Source of the DNA: an uncultured Clostridia bacterium
GTDB lineage: Bacteria > Bacillota > Clostridia > Oscillospirales > Ruminococcaceae
Direction of reading: 5' to 3'
DNA length: 64,000 nucleotides
NCBI GenBank assembly: GCA_944386285.1
Contig: CALXAM010000020.1
Location: 1-64,000 of the forward strand
Shown here: positions 17,080 to 25,858 of the stretch, one piece after another
Layout of the letters: the number at the start of each line of letters is the position of its first letter
Numbering within the stretch: position 1 is the stretch's first letter
Program-made: the position numbers and the translations under genes
Notes under the pieces: model-generated
The model's input: the letters and a program-made list of their open reading frames with translations, nothing else
Told to the model about the DNA's origin: nothing
Database searches by the model: none

Positions 17080-19248
17080 TTGTCAAAAAAAGCTGTACTT
17101 ATTTGGTCAATGATCGCGCTTGTCTGTGTGATCGCAGGGATTATCGTTCGTTTGATAGGTCAGCCTTCGGCATCGTTTTCATCGGAGAGTGAAAATCAGC
17201 AAAGCAATATCCTTCCCCTGATTCAAACAAACGGCGTTTCCGTTCGCTTTCGTGCGGTAAATCCATATTTTTATACAGCACAGGATGACGGATTTCATCC
17301 CGTCTATTTAAAAGGCGTGAATATGGGGCTGACGGAGGCAACAACGGACCTTGCAAACCCAAATGTATCATATGAGACATATATGGAATGGCTTGACCTT
17401 ATTGCACAAATGAACGCAAATACAGTACGTGTATTTACGGTGATGCCGCCGCAGTTTTACACTGCGTTATATGATTATAACGCTTCATCCGAAACACCGT
17501 TATATTTGATTCAGGGTATTTGGTTCAATGAGAATGATATGTATGAAGGAGAACACGCCTTCATAGATGACGAAAGAATTGTGACATCATTTACGCGGGC
17601 TGCGCGGGAAACACTTGATATCATTCATGGAAATAGTGACTACACTGACTATGGTGAAATCAAAAATGCAGTATATTCCCATGATGTTTCACAGTATGTG
17701 GTCGGTTATATCTTAGGTCTTGAATGGGACCCTGGTTTTGTACAGCGCACAAATACACAGACTGCATACGCCGGATATGCCGGTGAATATTTAAAAACAA
17801 CAGATGCAGCAACTCCGTTTGAGAGCTTTTTGTGTGAAGTAGGAGATTATCTGATCACATATGAAACAGAAACTTATTCTGCACAGACTCCCGTCGCTTT
17901 TTTAAACTGGGCAACAACTGACACGCTTACTCATACAAATGAACCATTTGAGGAAGAAGATCTGGTTTCGGTAAATACTGAAAACATCATCGGAACAGAT
18001 GTCTATTACTGTGGATTGTTTGCAGCAGTTGATGCATATCCATATTATCCGGAATTTATGAATCATCAACCTGAATATCTTACTGCGCTTGAATCTGGCG
18101 AAGTGAATCCTTATCGTGCATATCTTGCACAGCTGCGTACACAGTATACCGTTCCTGTCATTATCGCCGAGTTTGGCACATCGACCAGTCGAACTATGGC
18201 GCATCAATCTGTCATGGGAATCGATCAAGGCGGATTGACAGAAGAGGAACAGGGAGAAGCAATTGTTTCGATGATGCAAAGTATTGCCTCGGAAAATTAT
18301 GCGGGTTCACTCATCTTTTCATGGCAGGATGAATGGTTTAAGCAGACATGGAATACATTCAAATATGCTCCCGATGACCCTGCCACACGTACGCCGAACG
18401 TACAATCTGCGGAACAAAGTTATGGGCTGTTAGCGATGGAACCGGGTGAACAAACAGCTTGTTTCATCGATGGCTTGGACACTGAGTGGACTGGAACAAA
18501 ACCGATTGTCAATGAAAATGGATATACGGTATCCACGATGTGGGATGAAGCGTATCTCTATTTAAAAATTGAAACATCTGCATTTGACTTTTCGCGTGAT
18601 ATTTTGTTGCTCCCAGTACAAATTACAGGCCTCGGCAGTACAAATGCCGTTGCGTATGATGTATCGTTTTCTGATGCGGTTGATTTCTTACTTGTCATCA
18701 ACGGTGAAACCAAAACGCAGCTGCTCACCGATCCGTATCAAGATCTGTTTTACTACACTTACAGTTACGAAAAAGGCGTATTCCAACGAGATGACGCGAT
18801 GGAACAGCAGCATAGCGGACAGTATACGCCCATTCGTCAATTTATTTCAAATGAAATCGTACTGCCGTTAACAGGGGAAGTTATTCCGCCACAGTATGTA
18901 GAAAGTGGGTTGCTTACCTACGGCATCACGGACCCCGATCATGAACAATATTGTTCATTGGCAGATTTCTATTGCAACGAAAATATGATCGAAGTACGGA
19001 TTCCATGGTATTTACTCAACGTTATGAACAGCACATGCGGCGTGTGCCTGCAAGATTTTTATGATGCGGGCGGTGTAGATGTGATGGATATTGACCACAT
19101 AAAAATAGGTGTAGGTACACCAGACAATGATTCCATTACATTACACGATATTGGCTATACAACAAAGGCGACATCTTCTTTCCATACGCGACTAAAACAA
19201 TCCTATTTTATTGTCCAACGCGGAATGGAAGAATTGATCGTCCCTTGA
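17080..19248 (+). CDS. Second membrane-anchored glycoside-hydrolase-like paralogue
   Basis: A 722-aa protein with the same plan as its upstream neighbour: signal anchor (about 7-27), barrel (about 55-440) with YLKGVNMGL and NANTVRVFTVMPPQFYTALY, candidate acid/base Glu215 in LGLEWDP and candidate nucleophile Glu364 in VIIAEFGTSTS, then IFSWQDEWFKQTW and a CBM9-like C-terminus (about 460-715). Both catalytic acids are retained. The start appears to be TTG at 17080, two bases after the previous stop, with AAGGAG 11 bases upstream; the weak start suggests coupling. The tandem pair looks like a local duplication followed by divergence. The substrate is probably the polymer made by the GT2 enzyme. 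Confidence 0.75.
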   Translation: MSKKAVLIWSMIALVCVIAGIIVRLIGQPSASFSSESENQQSNILPLIQTNGVSVRFRAVNPYFYTAQDDGFHPVYLKGVNMGLTEATTDLANPNVSYETYMEWLDLIAQMNANTVRVFTVMPPQFYTALYDYNASSETPLYLIQGIWFNENDMYEGEHAFIDDERIVTSFTRAARETLDIIHGNSDYTDYGEIKNAVYSHDVSQYVVGYILGLEWDPGFVQRTNTQTAYAGYAGEYLKTTDAATPFESFLCEVGDYLITYETETYSAQTPVAFLNWATTDTLTHTNEPFEEEDLVSVNTENIIGTDVYYCGLFAAVDAYPYYPEFMNHQPEYLTALESGEVNPYRAYLAQLRTQYTVPVIIAEFGTSTSRTMAHQSVMGIDQGGLTEEEQGEAIVSMMQSIASENYAGSLIFSWQDEWFKQTWNTFKYAPDDPATRTPNVQSAEQSYGLLAMEPGEQTACFIDGLDTEWTGTKPIVNENGYTVSTMWDEAYLYLKIETSAFDFSRDILLLPVQITGLGSTNAVAYDVSFSDAVDFLLVINGETKTQLLTDPYQDLFYYTYSYEKGVFQRDDAMEQQHSGQYTPIRQFISNEIVLPLTGEVIPPQYVESGLLTYGITDPDHEQYCSLADFYCNENMIEVRIPWYLLNVMNSTCGVCLQDFYDAGGVDVMDIDHIKIGVGTPDNDSITLHDIGYTTKATSSFHTRLKQSYFIVQRGMEELIVP

Positions 19249-19291
19249 ATACACAACCACCATGTTTCGATAGATTATTAGGAGGTACAAG

Positions 19292-20419
19292 ATGAGTAGT
19301 TTTAAGAAATCTTTCAGAGGCTATCGTGTGTCCGAAGTAAATGCGCGTCTCCAAACACTTGAAACAGAGATTACGTCATGGATGGAGAAATGTAAGACAC
19401 TTGAAAATCAACTGACACAGGCAAAACAAGAAGAAAAAGAAGCGCATGACAAGCTTTTGTTGCGCGAAGAACAACTTTCACTTCGTGAACGAGAATTGAC
19501 AGTGCAAAAAAAAGAAGTTGAAAAAATAAAACGTGAGTATGGGCGTTTATTGCAAGAACAATCACAGAAAAAGGACAGCGCAGAATCCATTGGACGCTTG
19601 TATTTGAAAGCGTTTGAAAGCGGATGTGAAATTGCATATGCACCGAAACCACATGTAGAACAATTTTTAGGAAATATCGAAAGTGCCACAAAGGAAGCAC
19701 AACGCGAATTCTTTGAGGCCAAGCAAAAGTTTTCGAGCATTTCTGCTGAATTTCAAACAATTATTTCACAGATCCAAAGCCAATCTGATTTCTTGCGTCA
19801 AAGGTTCGAAAACCTTTCTGAAGATGTAGAAAAAATCGAAACGGTTTATGCAAAGTTTGATGAGATCAAAGCTGCAACAAAATCCGATATTGAAGGACTT
19901 CAGAAAAAATACGAAGAACTTGTTCATGAATATTCAGAGGATGCAACAACTTCTTCAGAAGCACAATCACAACAAGGTTTTTCATTTGTACCACGTACCG
20001 ACCATAAGTTAGAAAAGACGTCCGCTGCACGTATGGCTTTTTATGTGCCTGAACAACAGGAGGAAATCAAAGAAAATTCTGAGCCTAAAGAAGTTCATGA
20101 AGATCAAACCCAAGTCATACATGAAGAACAACAGGAGTCTAAAAATTCTGTTACTGTAATGGATTCGAAAACACCGATGACCTATGAGGAACAAGAAGAC
20201 AAACAGTTAGAAGAATCAGTACAATCGACACCATCCGAATCTGTTGCACAAGTGTATCCTGATACATACGATGATTTTCGTGATGAGCAGATTGAAGCAG
20301 AAAAGCAGGCCTTTGTTAATGAAATGACGAATGCTGCAGGAGCAGAAACCGCAAAGACCAATGAACTGATACGTGGACAAAACGTATTAAACCTGCTGAA
20401 CAAGTACAAAAAATCATAA
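19292..20419 (+). CDS. DivIVA-like coiled-coil protein
   Basis: A 375-aa soluble protein. The first 30 residues, FKKSFRGYRVSEVNARL, match the FxGYxxxEV membrane-curvature-sensing N-terminus of DivIVA/GpsB proteins. A long coiled coil (about 20-110) and a second helical stretch (about 140-215) follow, then an acidic, Gln/Glu-rich, low-complexity tail ending in a short basic helix. DivIVA proteins gather at poles and septa and recruit partners. TAGGAGG precedes the ATG, and the gene lies 43 bases after the last glycosidase-like gene, with the operon terminator behind it. This suggests polar or septal placement of the polysaccharide machine. It is not the housekeeping DivIVA, which normally sits beside ylm genes. 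Confidence 0.75.
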   Translation: MSSFKKSFRGYRVSEVNARLQTLETEITSWMEKCKTLENQLTQAKQEEKEAHDKLLLREEQLSLRERELTVQKKEVEKIKREYGRLLQEQSQKKDSAESIGRLYLKAFESGCEIAYAPKPHVEQFLGNIESATKEAQREFFEAKQKFSSISAEFQTIISQIQSQSDFLRQRFENLSEDVEKIETVYAKFDEIKAATKSDIEGLQKKYEELVHEYSEDATTSSEAQSQQGFSFVPRTDHKLEKTSAARMAFYVPEQQEEIKENSEPKEVHEDQTQVIHEEQQESKNSVTVMDSKTPMTYEEQEDKQLEESVQSTPSESVAQVYPDTYDDFRDEQIEAEKQAFVNEMTNAAGAETAKTNELIRGQNVLNLLNKYKKS

Positions 20420-20565
20420 GATATAGAAGCAGTCAAATTTAGCTTTATTCCTATAAAGTGTTTGTAAAAAGGGGACTCAGCGAATTTGTTTATTCCGTAA
20501 GCACATCATCTCACTGTTCCTTACATCACCTATTGCGTGTATCCAATAGCCGCTATTAAACGTAT

Positions 20566-20607
20566 AAAAAGAGGCCATTGCAAAAATTTGCAACGGCCTC
20601 TTTTTAT
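20566..20607. terminator. Terminator of the c-di-GMP operon (bidirectional)
   Basis: AAAAAGAGGCC-ATTGCAAA and TTTGCAA-CGGCCTCTTTTT form a stem of about 18 bp with one mismatch, with T-runs in both directions. It closes the plus-strand operon and can also serve the convergent antiporter gene. The remaining ~150 bases between the DivIVA-like gene and this hairpin show nothing I can name. Confidence 0.88.
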
Positions 20608-20677
20608 ATTCAGATATCAAGGGCTTTTATAACAGCGCCCAGATGTACCTATGTGAGATACCCATCGTTTTATATTT

Positions 20678-21907
20678 TTATGATTTCTCCGCCAATTCAC
20701 ACATTTGGGATGATTCTTTTGTGAGCAGTTTTTTGTAAGTCAAATCCATTCCGATTGCGCCAAGCGGTGCAGTAGTCAAAATGGCAAGCACTGCAACAGA
20801 AAGAACAAGTTTTCCGCAGGCAAGACCCGCTGCCAGCGGTACCGATCCGATTGCTGCTTGTACCGTTGCCTTTGGGAGATAGGCAATCATACAGAAAAGA
20901 CGTTCCTTCTTAGAAAGTTTTGTTTTGACTAAGCAAAGAGATACGCCCAATGAACGAAATGCCAACGCAATGAAAATCATCAAAACAGCGGCAATACCAG
21001 CACTTAACGTATAGCGGATATCCACAGCGGCACCAACCAACACAAACAAAAGCACCTCAGCAGCAATCCAAAGCTTTCCGAATTTTTCAGAAAGGCGCTT
21101 AGAAACAAACGAAGGACTTTTTATTTTTAAAACACAGGCCATACTAATGACCGCAAGCAGCCCCGAAATCGGGATAATCCCAGTAAGCCACGTTTCCACC
21201 GAAAGAAATAAAAACGAAATGGCAAGCACCACAATCATTTTGGTACTGTTGCGGATTGTACGGTGATGTGTATAAGCTGTTTCAAAGAACATACTAAGTA
21301 TCCATCCGATTCCGGCGCCAAGTGCGATCCCAAGAATAATAGAAATTGGAATGTTTATAAAGTCCATAAGATGCGCACCTTGTCCTTGTGCCATACTTAA
21401 AAATGTGGAAAACAGCACAATGACAACGATATCATCACATGAAGCACCTGCCATAATCAGCTGCGGAATACTCTGCTGCGTACCGTATTTTCCATCCATC
21501 AGACGCACCATGCGAGGGATCACAACGGCAGGAGAAACAGCACCCAGGACAGCGCCCATCACAGCAGCTTCTATTCGTGTGACAGGCAAAAGCAAGGGTG
21601 CAAACAGAATAAATGCCGCAATTTCAAAACAAGCCGGTACAAACGACATCAACACTGCAGGGCGTCCGACCTTTTTTAAATCAGACAGATTTAAAGAAAG
21701 TCCTGCTTTTAATAAAATGATAATGAGCGCCATCTGCCGCAGCTCAGAAGAAATCGACAGGATAGACGGCGCAAGAAAATCGAGCACATACGGGCCTAAA
21801 AGAATGCCGGTAAAAAGCATTCCAATGATACGCGGCAGTTTAAGTGCCTGACAGATTCCTGCCATAGAGAGTCCGACCAAAAAGATGAGTGCAAGCGATG
21901 TTAACAT
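20678..21907 (-). CDS. Cation/proton antiporter (CPA family), fluoride-riboswitch controlled
   Basis: A 409-aa integral membrane protein with about 12 helices of the monovalent cation:proton antiporter fold (NhaP/KefB-like). Visible landmarks are LGPYVLDF after the second helix, LIIILLKAGLSLNLSDL, the helix VLGAVSPAVVIPRM and GASCDDIVVIVLFS, whose paired Asp residues fit the ion-binding DD of CPA2 exchangers. There is no C-terminal TrkA-N domain. AAGGAGG precedes the ATG. Its leader is a fluoride riboswitch, so the cell makes it when fluoride is high. It could restore pH or ion balance disturbed by HF entry, or export fluoride-linked ions. Antiporters are a known minor class of genes in the fluoride regulon. 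Confidence 0.85.
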   Translation of the reverse strand: MLTSLALIFLVGLSMAGICQALKLPRIIGMLFTGILLGPYVLDFLAPSILSISSELRQMALIIILLKAGLSLNLSDLKKVGRPAVLMSFVPACFEIAAFILFAPLLLPVTRIEAAVMGAVLGAVSPAVVIPRMVRLMDGKYGTQQSIPQLIMAGASCDDIVVIVLFSTFLSMAQGQGAHLMDFINIPISIILGIALGAGIGWILSMFFETAYTHHRTIRNSTKMIVVLAISFLFLSVETWLTGIIPISGLLAVISMACVLKIKSPSFVSKRLSEKFGKLWIAAEVLLFVLVGAAVDIRYTLSAGIAAVLMIFIALAFRSLGVSLCLVKTKLSKKERLFCMIAYLPKATVQAAIGSVPLAAGLACGKLVLSVAVLAILTTAPLGAIGMDLTYKKLLTKESSQMCELAEKS

Positions 21908-21925
21908 AGAAATCCTCCTTCAGAC

Positions 21926-21979
21926 GCAAAAAAGCTGATGCTTTCTGCGACATGTAAAATCACAGAAGTCATCAGCTTT
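21926..21979 (-). terminator. Expression-platform terminator of the fluoride riboswitch
   Basis: On the minus strand AAAGCTGATG-a-CTTCTG pairs with CAGAA-a-GCATCAGCTTTTTT, a long stem followed by a T-run, 20 bases before the antiporter start codon. Its 5' arm is the 3' strand of the aptamer. Confidence 0.85.
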
Positions 21980-22022
21980 AACAAGCGGTTTCGGTTGCCC
22001 GTGGGAGAACTTCATTCCCGTG
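21926..22022 (-). ncRNA. Fluoride riboswitch (crcB motif) with overlapping terminator
   Basis: Read on the minus strand, GGGAATGAAGTTCTCCC (22003-22019), AACCG...CCGC and GCTGATGACTTCTG match the crcB-motif core (GG-n-AUG-n-n-GUUC-n-CC, ACCGC, CUGAUGACUCCU). The aptamer's last strand AAAGCTGATG also pairs with CATCAGCTTT to make a terminator (21928-21979), followed by TTTTTTGCG. Fluoride binding should prevent the terminator and switch on the antiporter gene. Family and ON logic are established knowledge; the match is by eye. Confidence 0.9.
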
Positions 22023-22028
22023 TTTTTT

Positions 22029-22057
22029 ATTGTACGTGGATTCTCATACTTTGTCAA
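22029..22057 (-). promoter_or_regulatory. Promoter of the fluoride riboswitch transcript
   Basis: Minus-strand TTGACA (22052-22057), a 17-base spacer and TACAAT (22029-22034). It sits between the end of the ABC gene and the aptamer, so the antiporter has its own transcript. Confidence 0.8.
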
Positions 22058-22070
22058 TCCTCTTTTTTCA

Positions 22071-23837
22071 TCAATACGTTTCAAACTGCGCATAATAAAG
22101 CTTTGCATAAAATCCGTTCTTTGCCATCAGCTCCTCGTGCGTACCCTGTTCTTCAATATCTCCGTCACGGATCACCAAAATATTATCTGCATTTTTAATC
22201 GTAGAAAGTCTATGTGCAATGACAAAACATGTCTTGTTGCGCATCAATTCACGCATCGCAGCTTGAATTTGCTGTTCTGTTCGGGTATCCACGTTTGAAG
22301 TTGCTTCATCGAGAATCAACATATTACAGTCTAACAGCATTGCGCGCGCGATTGTTAAAAGCTGCTTTTGTCCTTTCGAAATATTGATACCATTATCGCT
22401 GAGAACCGTTTGATATCCCTGCGGCAGACTTTCAATATAATCGTGAATTTTTGCAGCTTTCGCAGCTTCAATCACTTCTTCCGTTGTCGCATTTTCTTTT
22501 CCGTATGCGATATTTTCAAAAATCGTACCATAGAACAGCCATGTATCCTGCAATACCATGGAATATGCACCGCGCAAACTGCTGCGGGTAATTTCCTGAA
22601 TATTATGATCATCCACATAAATGGCGCCGCTGTCTACGTCATAGAATCGCATGAGCAGGTTGATAATTGTCGTTTTTCCTGCGCCGGTCGGCCCGACAAT
22701 GGCAACAAGGCTGCCCTTTTTTGCACGCATACTAAAATCATGAATAATCGTTTTTTGCGGCACATAACCAAATGAAACATGCTCTGCCGTCACTTCACCG
22801 TATACATCGCTTAAGACCGCAGCACCTTCTGCATCTGGTGTTTCCGGCATTTCATCCATCAAGCGAAACACACGCTCTGCTGCCGCAAACGCGGACTGAA
22901 GTTCTCCGATAATATTTGCAATTTCATTGATCGGACCGGAGAACTTACGCGAATACTGTACAAACGAAGAGATATTTCCGAGTCCAATGCTGCCGTTTAA
23001 ATACATGAGTGCACCGAATACACTGACAAAAACAAGCGAAAGGTTGTTGATAAAGTTGACCGAAGGGCCGGTGAGTGTGCCGTAATATTCCGCTTTATTA
23101 TATGCCGAAACGGCTTCTTTGTTTTTTCGATCGAAGCGATCGATCACCTGTTGTTCCTGTCCGTATGCTTTTGTTGTTTTTTGTCCGCCAATCATTTCTT
23201 CCACAAAACCGTTTAATTCTCCAAGTTTTTTTGAACGATTGCGAAACAGCGGACGCACACGCGTTGTAATAAATTTTGTAAATACAATCGAAAGGGGAAT
23301 CGTAACAGCAAAAACCAATACAAGTACGGGTGCAATGCTTAACATCATGACAAGCGAAAAAACCACAATGACAATACTTTGCAAGACCTGAAGCAGATCG
23401 TTTGAAAAGGACTGATTGACCGTATCAATGTCATAGGAAATTACACTGATAATATCGCCGGTCTGATACCGGTCAAAAAATCCAACCGGTAAAATGGAAA
23501 GCTTATTGAATACGTCTTTACGCATTTCGTAAATGACATGACGGCTCAGGCGAATCATAAGCAGTGAAAGAATATAGGACAGAACGCCCGATACAATGTA
23601 GAAGACAAGCATCAAACCCACATAGTAAAATACTTTCGGGAAATCAACATCACCTGCGCCGATTCCCATTGCATCAATCGCATTACCGGAAAGCTTCGGG
23701 CCAAATAACGCCAAGATATTACTGGTAAACATACAGAGAAGTGCAAATACAATCAGCAGCTTATGCCGGCTTAAATAGTGCCACAGACGCCCGATGAGAT
23801 ACGTCTTCTTTTTCTTCTGCATCCGTTTTTCAGCCAT
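22071..23837 (-). CDS. ABC exporter half-transporter, catalytic-Glu subunit of a heterodimer
   Basis: A 588-aa type-IV ABC exporter with six N-terminal helices (about 30-310) and a C-terminal nucleotide-binding domain. The Walker A is GPTGAGKTT and the Walker B LILDEATSNVD keeps the catalytic Glu; the H-loop IAHRLS is intact. The signature motif, however, is SKGQK instead of LSGGQ. The partner encoded just upstream has the opposite pattern, so the two form one competent and one degenerate ATP site, as in BmrCD or TM287/288. I start at the ATG at 23837, which has GAGGAGG upstream and overlaps the partner's stop; a longer ORF reaches 23879. The substrate is unknown, and multidrug or lipid export is usual in this family. 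Confidence 0.9.
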   Translation of the reverse strand: MAEKRMQKKKKTYLIGRLWHYLSRHKLLIVFALLCMFTSNILALFGPKLSGNAIDAMGIGAGDVDFPKVFYYVGLMLVFYIVSGVLSYILSLLMIRLSRHVIYEMRKDVFNKLSILPVGFFDRYQTGDIISVISYDIDTVNQSFSNDLLQVLQSIVIVVFSLVMMLSIAPVLVLVFAVTIPLSIVFTKFITTRVRPLFRNRSKKLGELNGFVEEMIGGQKTTKAYGQEQQVIDRFDRKNKEAVSAYNKAEYYGTLTGPSVNFINNLSLVFVSVFGALMYLNGSIGLGNISSFVQYSRKFSGPINEIANIIGELQSAFAAAERVFRLMDEMPETPDAEGAAVLSDVYGEVTAEHVSFGYVPQKTIIHDFSMRAKKGSLVAIVGPTGAGKTTIINLLMRFYDVDSGAIYVDDHNIQEITRSSLRGAYSMVLQDTWLFYGTIFENIAYGKENATTEEVIEAAKAAKIHDYIESLPQGYQTVLSDNGINISKGQKQLLTIARAMLLDCNMLILDEATSNVDTRTEQQIQAAMRELMRNKTCFVIAHRLSTIKNADNILVIRDGDIEEQGTHEELMAKNGFYAKLYYAQFETY

Positions 23838-25560
23838 TTGATTCCGCCTCCTCTGCCGTACCCATTTGACTTTCGGCAATTTCTTGATAAATCGGACATG
23901 TTTTCATCAATTCATCATGTGTGCCATAACCGATTACATTGCCGCCTTCCAGTACAAGGATGGCGTCTGCACCTTTAATGGAACTGATACGCTGTGCAAC
24001 GATAATCGATGTGGTACCGAAATGGCGGTGTGCCAGCTCGCGGCGTAAGACCGCATCGGTTTTATAATCGAGCGCTGAAGATGCATCATCAAGAATTAAA
24101 ATTTCCGGATGTGCCGCAAGCGCACGTGCAATCAATAGCCGCTGTTTCTGTCCGCCGCTTAAATTGTTTCCGCGTGCGGAAACATGATAATCCATGCCGA
24201 CCGTACGAATAAATTCCGCTGCCTGTGCCGTCTGTGCTGCATCATCAATTTCATCATCAGAAAGCGTCCGGAAATAACGAATATTTTCTTCGATCGTATC
24301 CGCGAACAAGAAATCATTTTGAAAGACAACACCGAACTTTTTCTGCAATTCTTCTGTAGGTATGGTGCGGATATCTTTTCCGTCAATTAAAATTCGTCCG
24401 CTGTCCACATCGTAAAACCGCATAAGCAAATTGATGATCGTACTTTTCCCGCTGCCTGTCGCACCGATAATGCCAAGCGTTTGTCCATGCTTCAATGAAA
24501 AACTCAAATCGTTGATATTGGCTTTCACCTTCTCATACGAAAAGCTTACATGATCAAATACAATATGTGCGTTATCCTTTGGCGATGGTTCTGCATCTGA
24601 TGAGGTAACAATCAAATCCGGTGCAGTCGTGAGTACCTCCGTTACACGCTTTGCGGAAGCCTCGCCCTTTGAACACATGACAAAAATACGTGTGATGCCA
24701 AGCATCGCATTTAGAATGATTGTAAAATAGTTCAAAAACGCAATAATGACACCCGGAGAAGTTTGGCCGGCATTCATACGAAATGCACCAACTGCCACGA
24801 CAAGCGTCAATCCAATATTTAAAATCAATGTTGATCCGGGATTCGTCACCGCCATAATATTGCCGGCATGCTGTTCCATATCAGCAAGTTCATTATTTAC
24901 CTGATCGTATCGTTTTTGTTCATACGACGTTTTGGACAGTGCTTTGATCACGCGCGCACCGGTGATGTTCTCTTGAACCACACGCACCATATGATCGAGA
25001 ATACTCTGCTGTTTTGTGTAAAGCGGAACACTCTTTTTGGTGACAACATAGACGAGGAGTGCAATCACAGGAAGCGTCAAAAGCAAAACCATGGTAAGAC
25101 CCGGGTCCATAATCATCGTGATAATCATTCCGCCAATCAGCAGAATCGGTCCGCGCACCCCCAGACGCTGCATACGGGCAAACATCTGGTTTAGATTATA
25201 TGTATCGGTGGTCAGACGTGAAACCGCAGAGGGAATTGTAAATCCATCAAGCTGTCGGGCAGAGAGAAAGGTAATTTTACAGAATAAATCATGACGGATG
25301 TGTTCTGTAATGCTGCCTGATGATTTTGCTGCCATTCGGTTTGCAATCACATTTCCAAGCAATGCAGTCAGTGCACATGCCGCCATTGCTCCACCCCATA
25401 AAAAAATAGCGCCACGATCACCAGTGGGAACAATATCGTCGATGATGGTCGCAAGAATTGATGGAATCAGCAATTCCATAATCGATGCAATAAATTTGAT
25501 ACATAGCGTAACGGCAATATATCCGAAAAAAGGACGAATGTATTTGACGATATATCGCAC
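23830..25560 (-). CDS. ABC exporter half-transporter, degenerate-site subunit of a heterodimer
   Basis: A 576-aa ABC exporter with six membrane helices (about 15-300) and a nucleotide-binding domain. The Walker A is GATGSGKST and the signature LSGGQ is perfect, but the Walker B ends LILDDASSALD, with Asp in place of the catalytic Glu, and the H-loop is VAQRIS, with Gln in place of His. With the downstream partner this makes the usual asymmetric heterodimer. The start is GTG with AAGGAAG eight bases upstream. A possible promoter lies at 25633-25661 (minus strand TTGTGC, 17 bases, TAAAAT). No adjacent regulator gene reveals the substrate. Confidence 0.9.
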   Translation of the reverse strand: MRYIVKYIRPFFGYIAVTLCIKFIASIMELLIPSILATIIDDIVPTGDRGAIFLWGGAMAACALTALLGNVIANRMAAKSSGSITEHIRHDLFCKITFLSARQLDGFTIPSAVSRLTTDTYNLNQMFARMQRLGVRGPILLIGGMIITMIMDPGLTMVLLLTLPVIALLVYVVTKKSVPLYTKQQSILDHMVRVVQENITGARVIKALSKTSYEQKRYDQVNNELADMEQHAGNIMAVTNPGSTLILNIGLTLVVAVGAFRMNAGQTSPGVIIAFLNYFTIILNAMLGITRIFVMCSKGEASAKRVTEVLTTAPDLIVTSSDAEPSPKDNAHIVFDHVSFSYEKVKANINDLSFSLKHGQTLGIIGATGSGKSTIINLLMRFYDVDSGRILIDGKDIRTIPTEELQKKFGVVFQNDFLFADTIEENIRYFRTLSDDEIDDAAQTAQAAEFIRTVGMDYHVSARGNNLSGGQKQRLLIARALAAHPEILILDDASSALDYKTDAVLRRELAHRHFGTTSIIVAQRISSIKGADAILVLEGGNVIGYGTHDELMKTCPIYQEIAESQMGTAEEAESNG

Positions 25561-25632
25561 AGAACCACTTCCTTACAGAACAAAATTATTTCGTGCGTTT
25601 TGGCATGAAAAAATACGTAAATCAACAATTTT

Positions 25633-25661
25633 ATTTTATCACTTTCATTTTGATCGCACAA
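25633..25661 (-). promoter_or_regulatory. Possible promoter of the ABC exporter pair
   Basis: Minus-strand TTGTGC (25656-25661), a 17-base spacer and TAAAAT (25633-25638), about 70 bases before the GTG start. The match is moderate. The rest of the 298-base gap to the nitroreductase holds only the terminator listed next. Confidence 0.4.
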
Positions 25662-25794
25662 TCCGCAACTGTCACGAAAAATTTCAGATGATTTTTAAGC
25701 GGTTATTCCATATATTCAAGATGCCTTTTTAAAAAATAATTTTTATGAATTATATTCTTCTCTATACAAATGCACTTATACCAAGACAGATCAA

Positions 25795-25840
25795 CAAAAA
25801 AGATAGGAACCGAAAGAAAAGTTCTTTCGGTTCCTATCTA
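25795..25840 (-). terminator. Terminator of the nitroreductase transcript
   Basis: AGATAGGAACCGAAAGAA pairs with TTCTTTCGGTTCCTATCT; on the minus strand the stem is followed by TTTTTTGTTG. It lies about 20 bases after the nitroreductase stop. Confidence 0.85.
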
Positions 25841-25858
25841 AACATGCAAAACGACAAA

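Noticed and set aside
25298-25732. 144-codon plus-strand frame overlapping the ABC exporter start
   Set aside because: Mostly antisense to the exporter gene; no ribosome site and no recognisable protein features.
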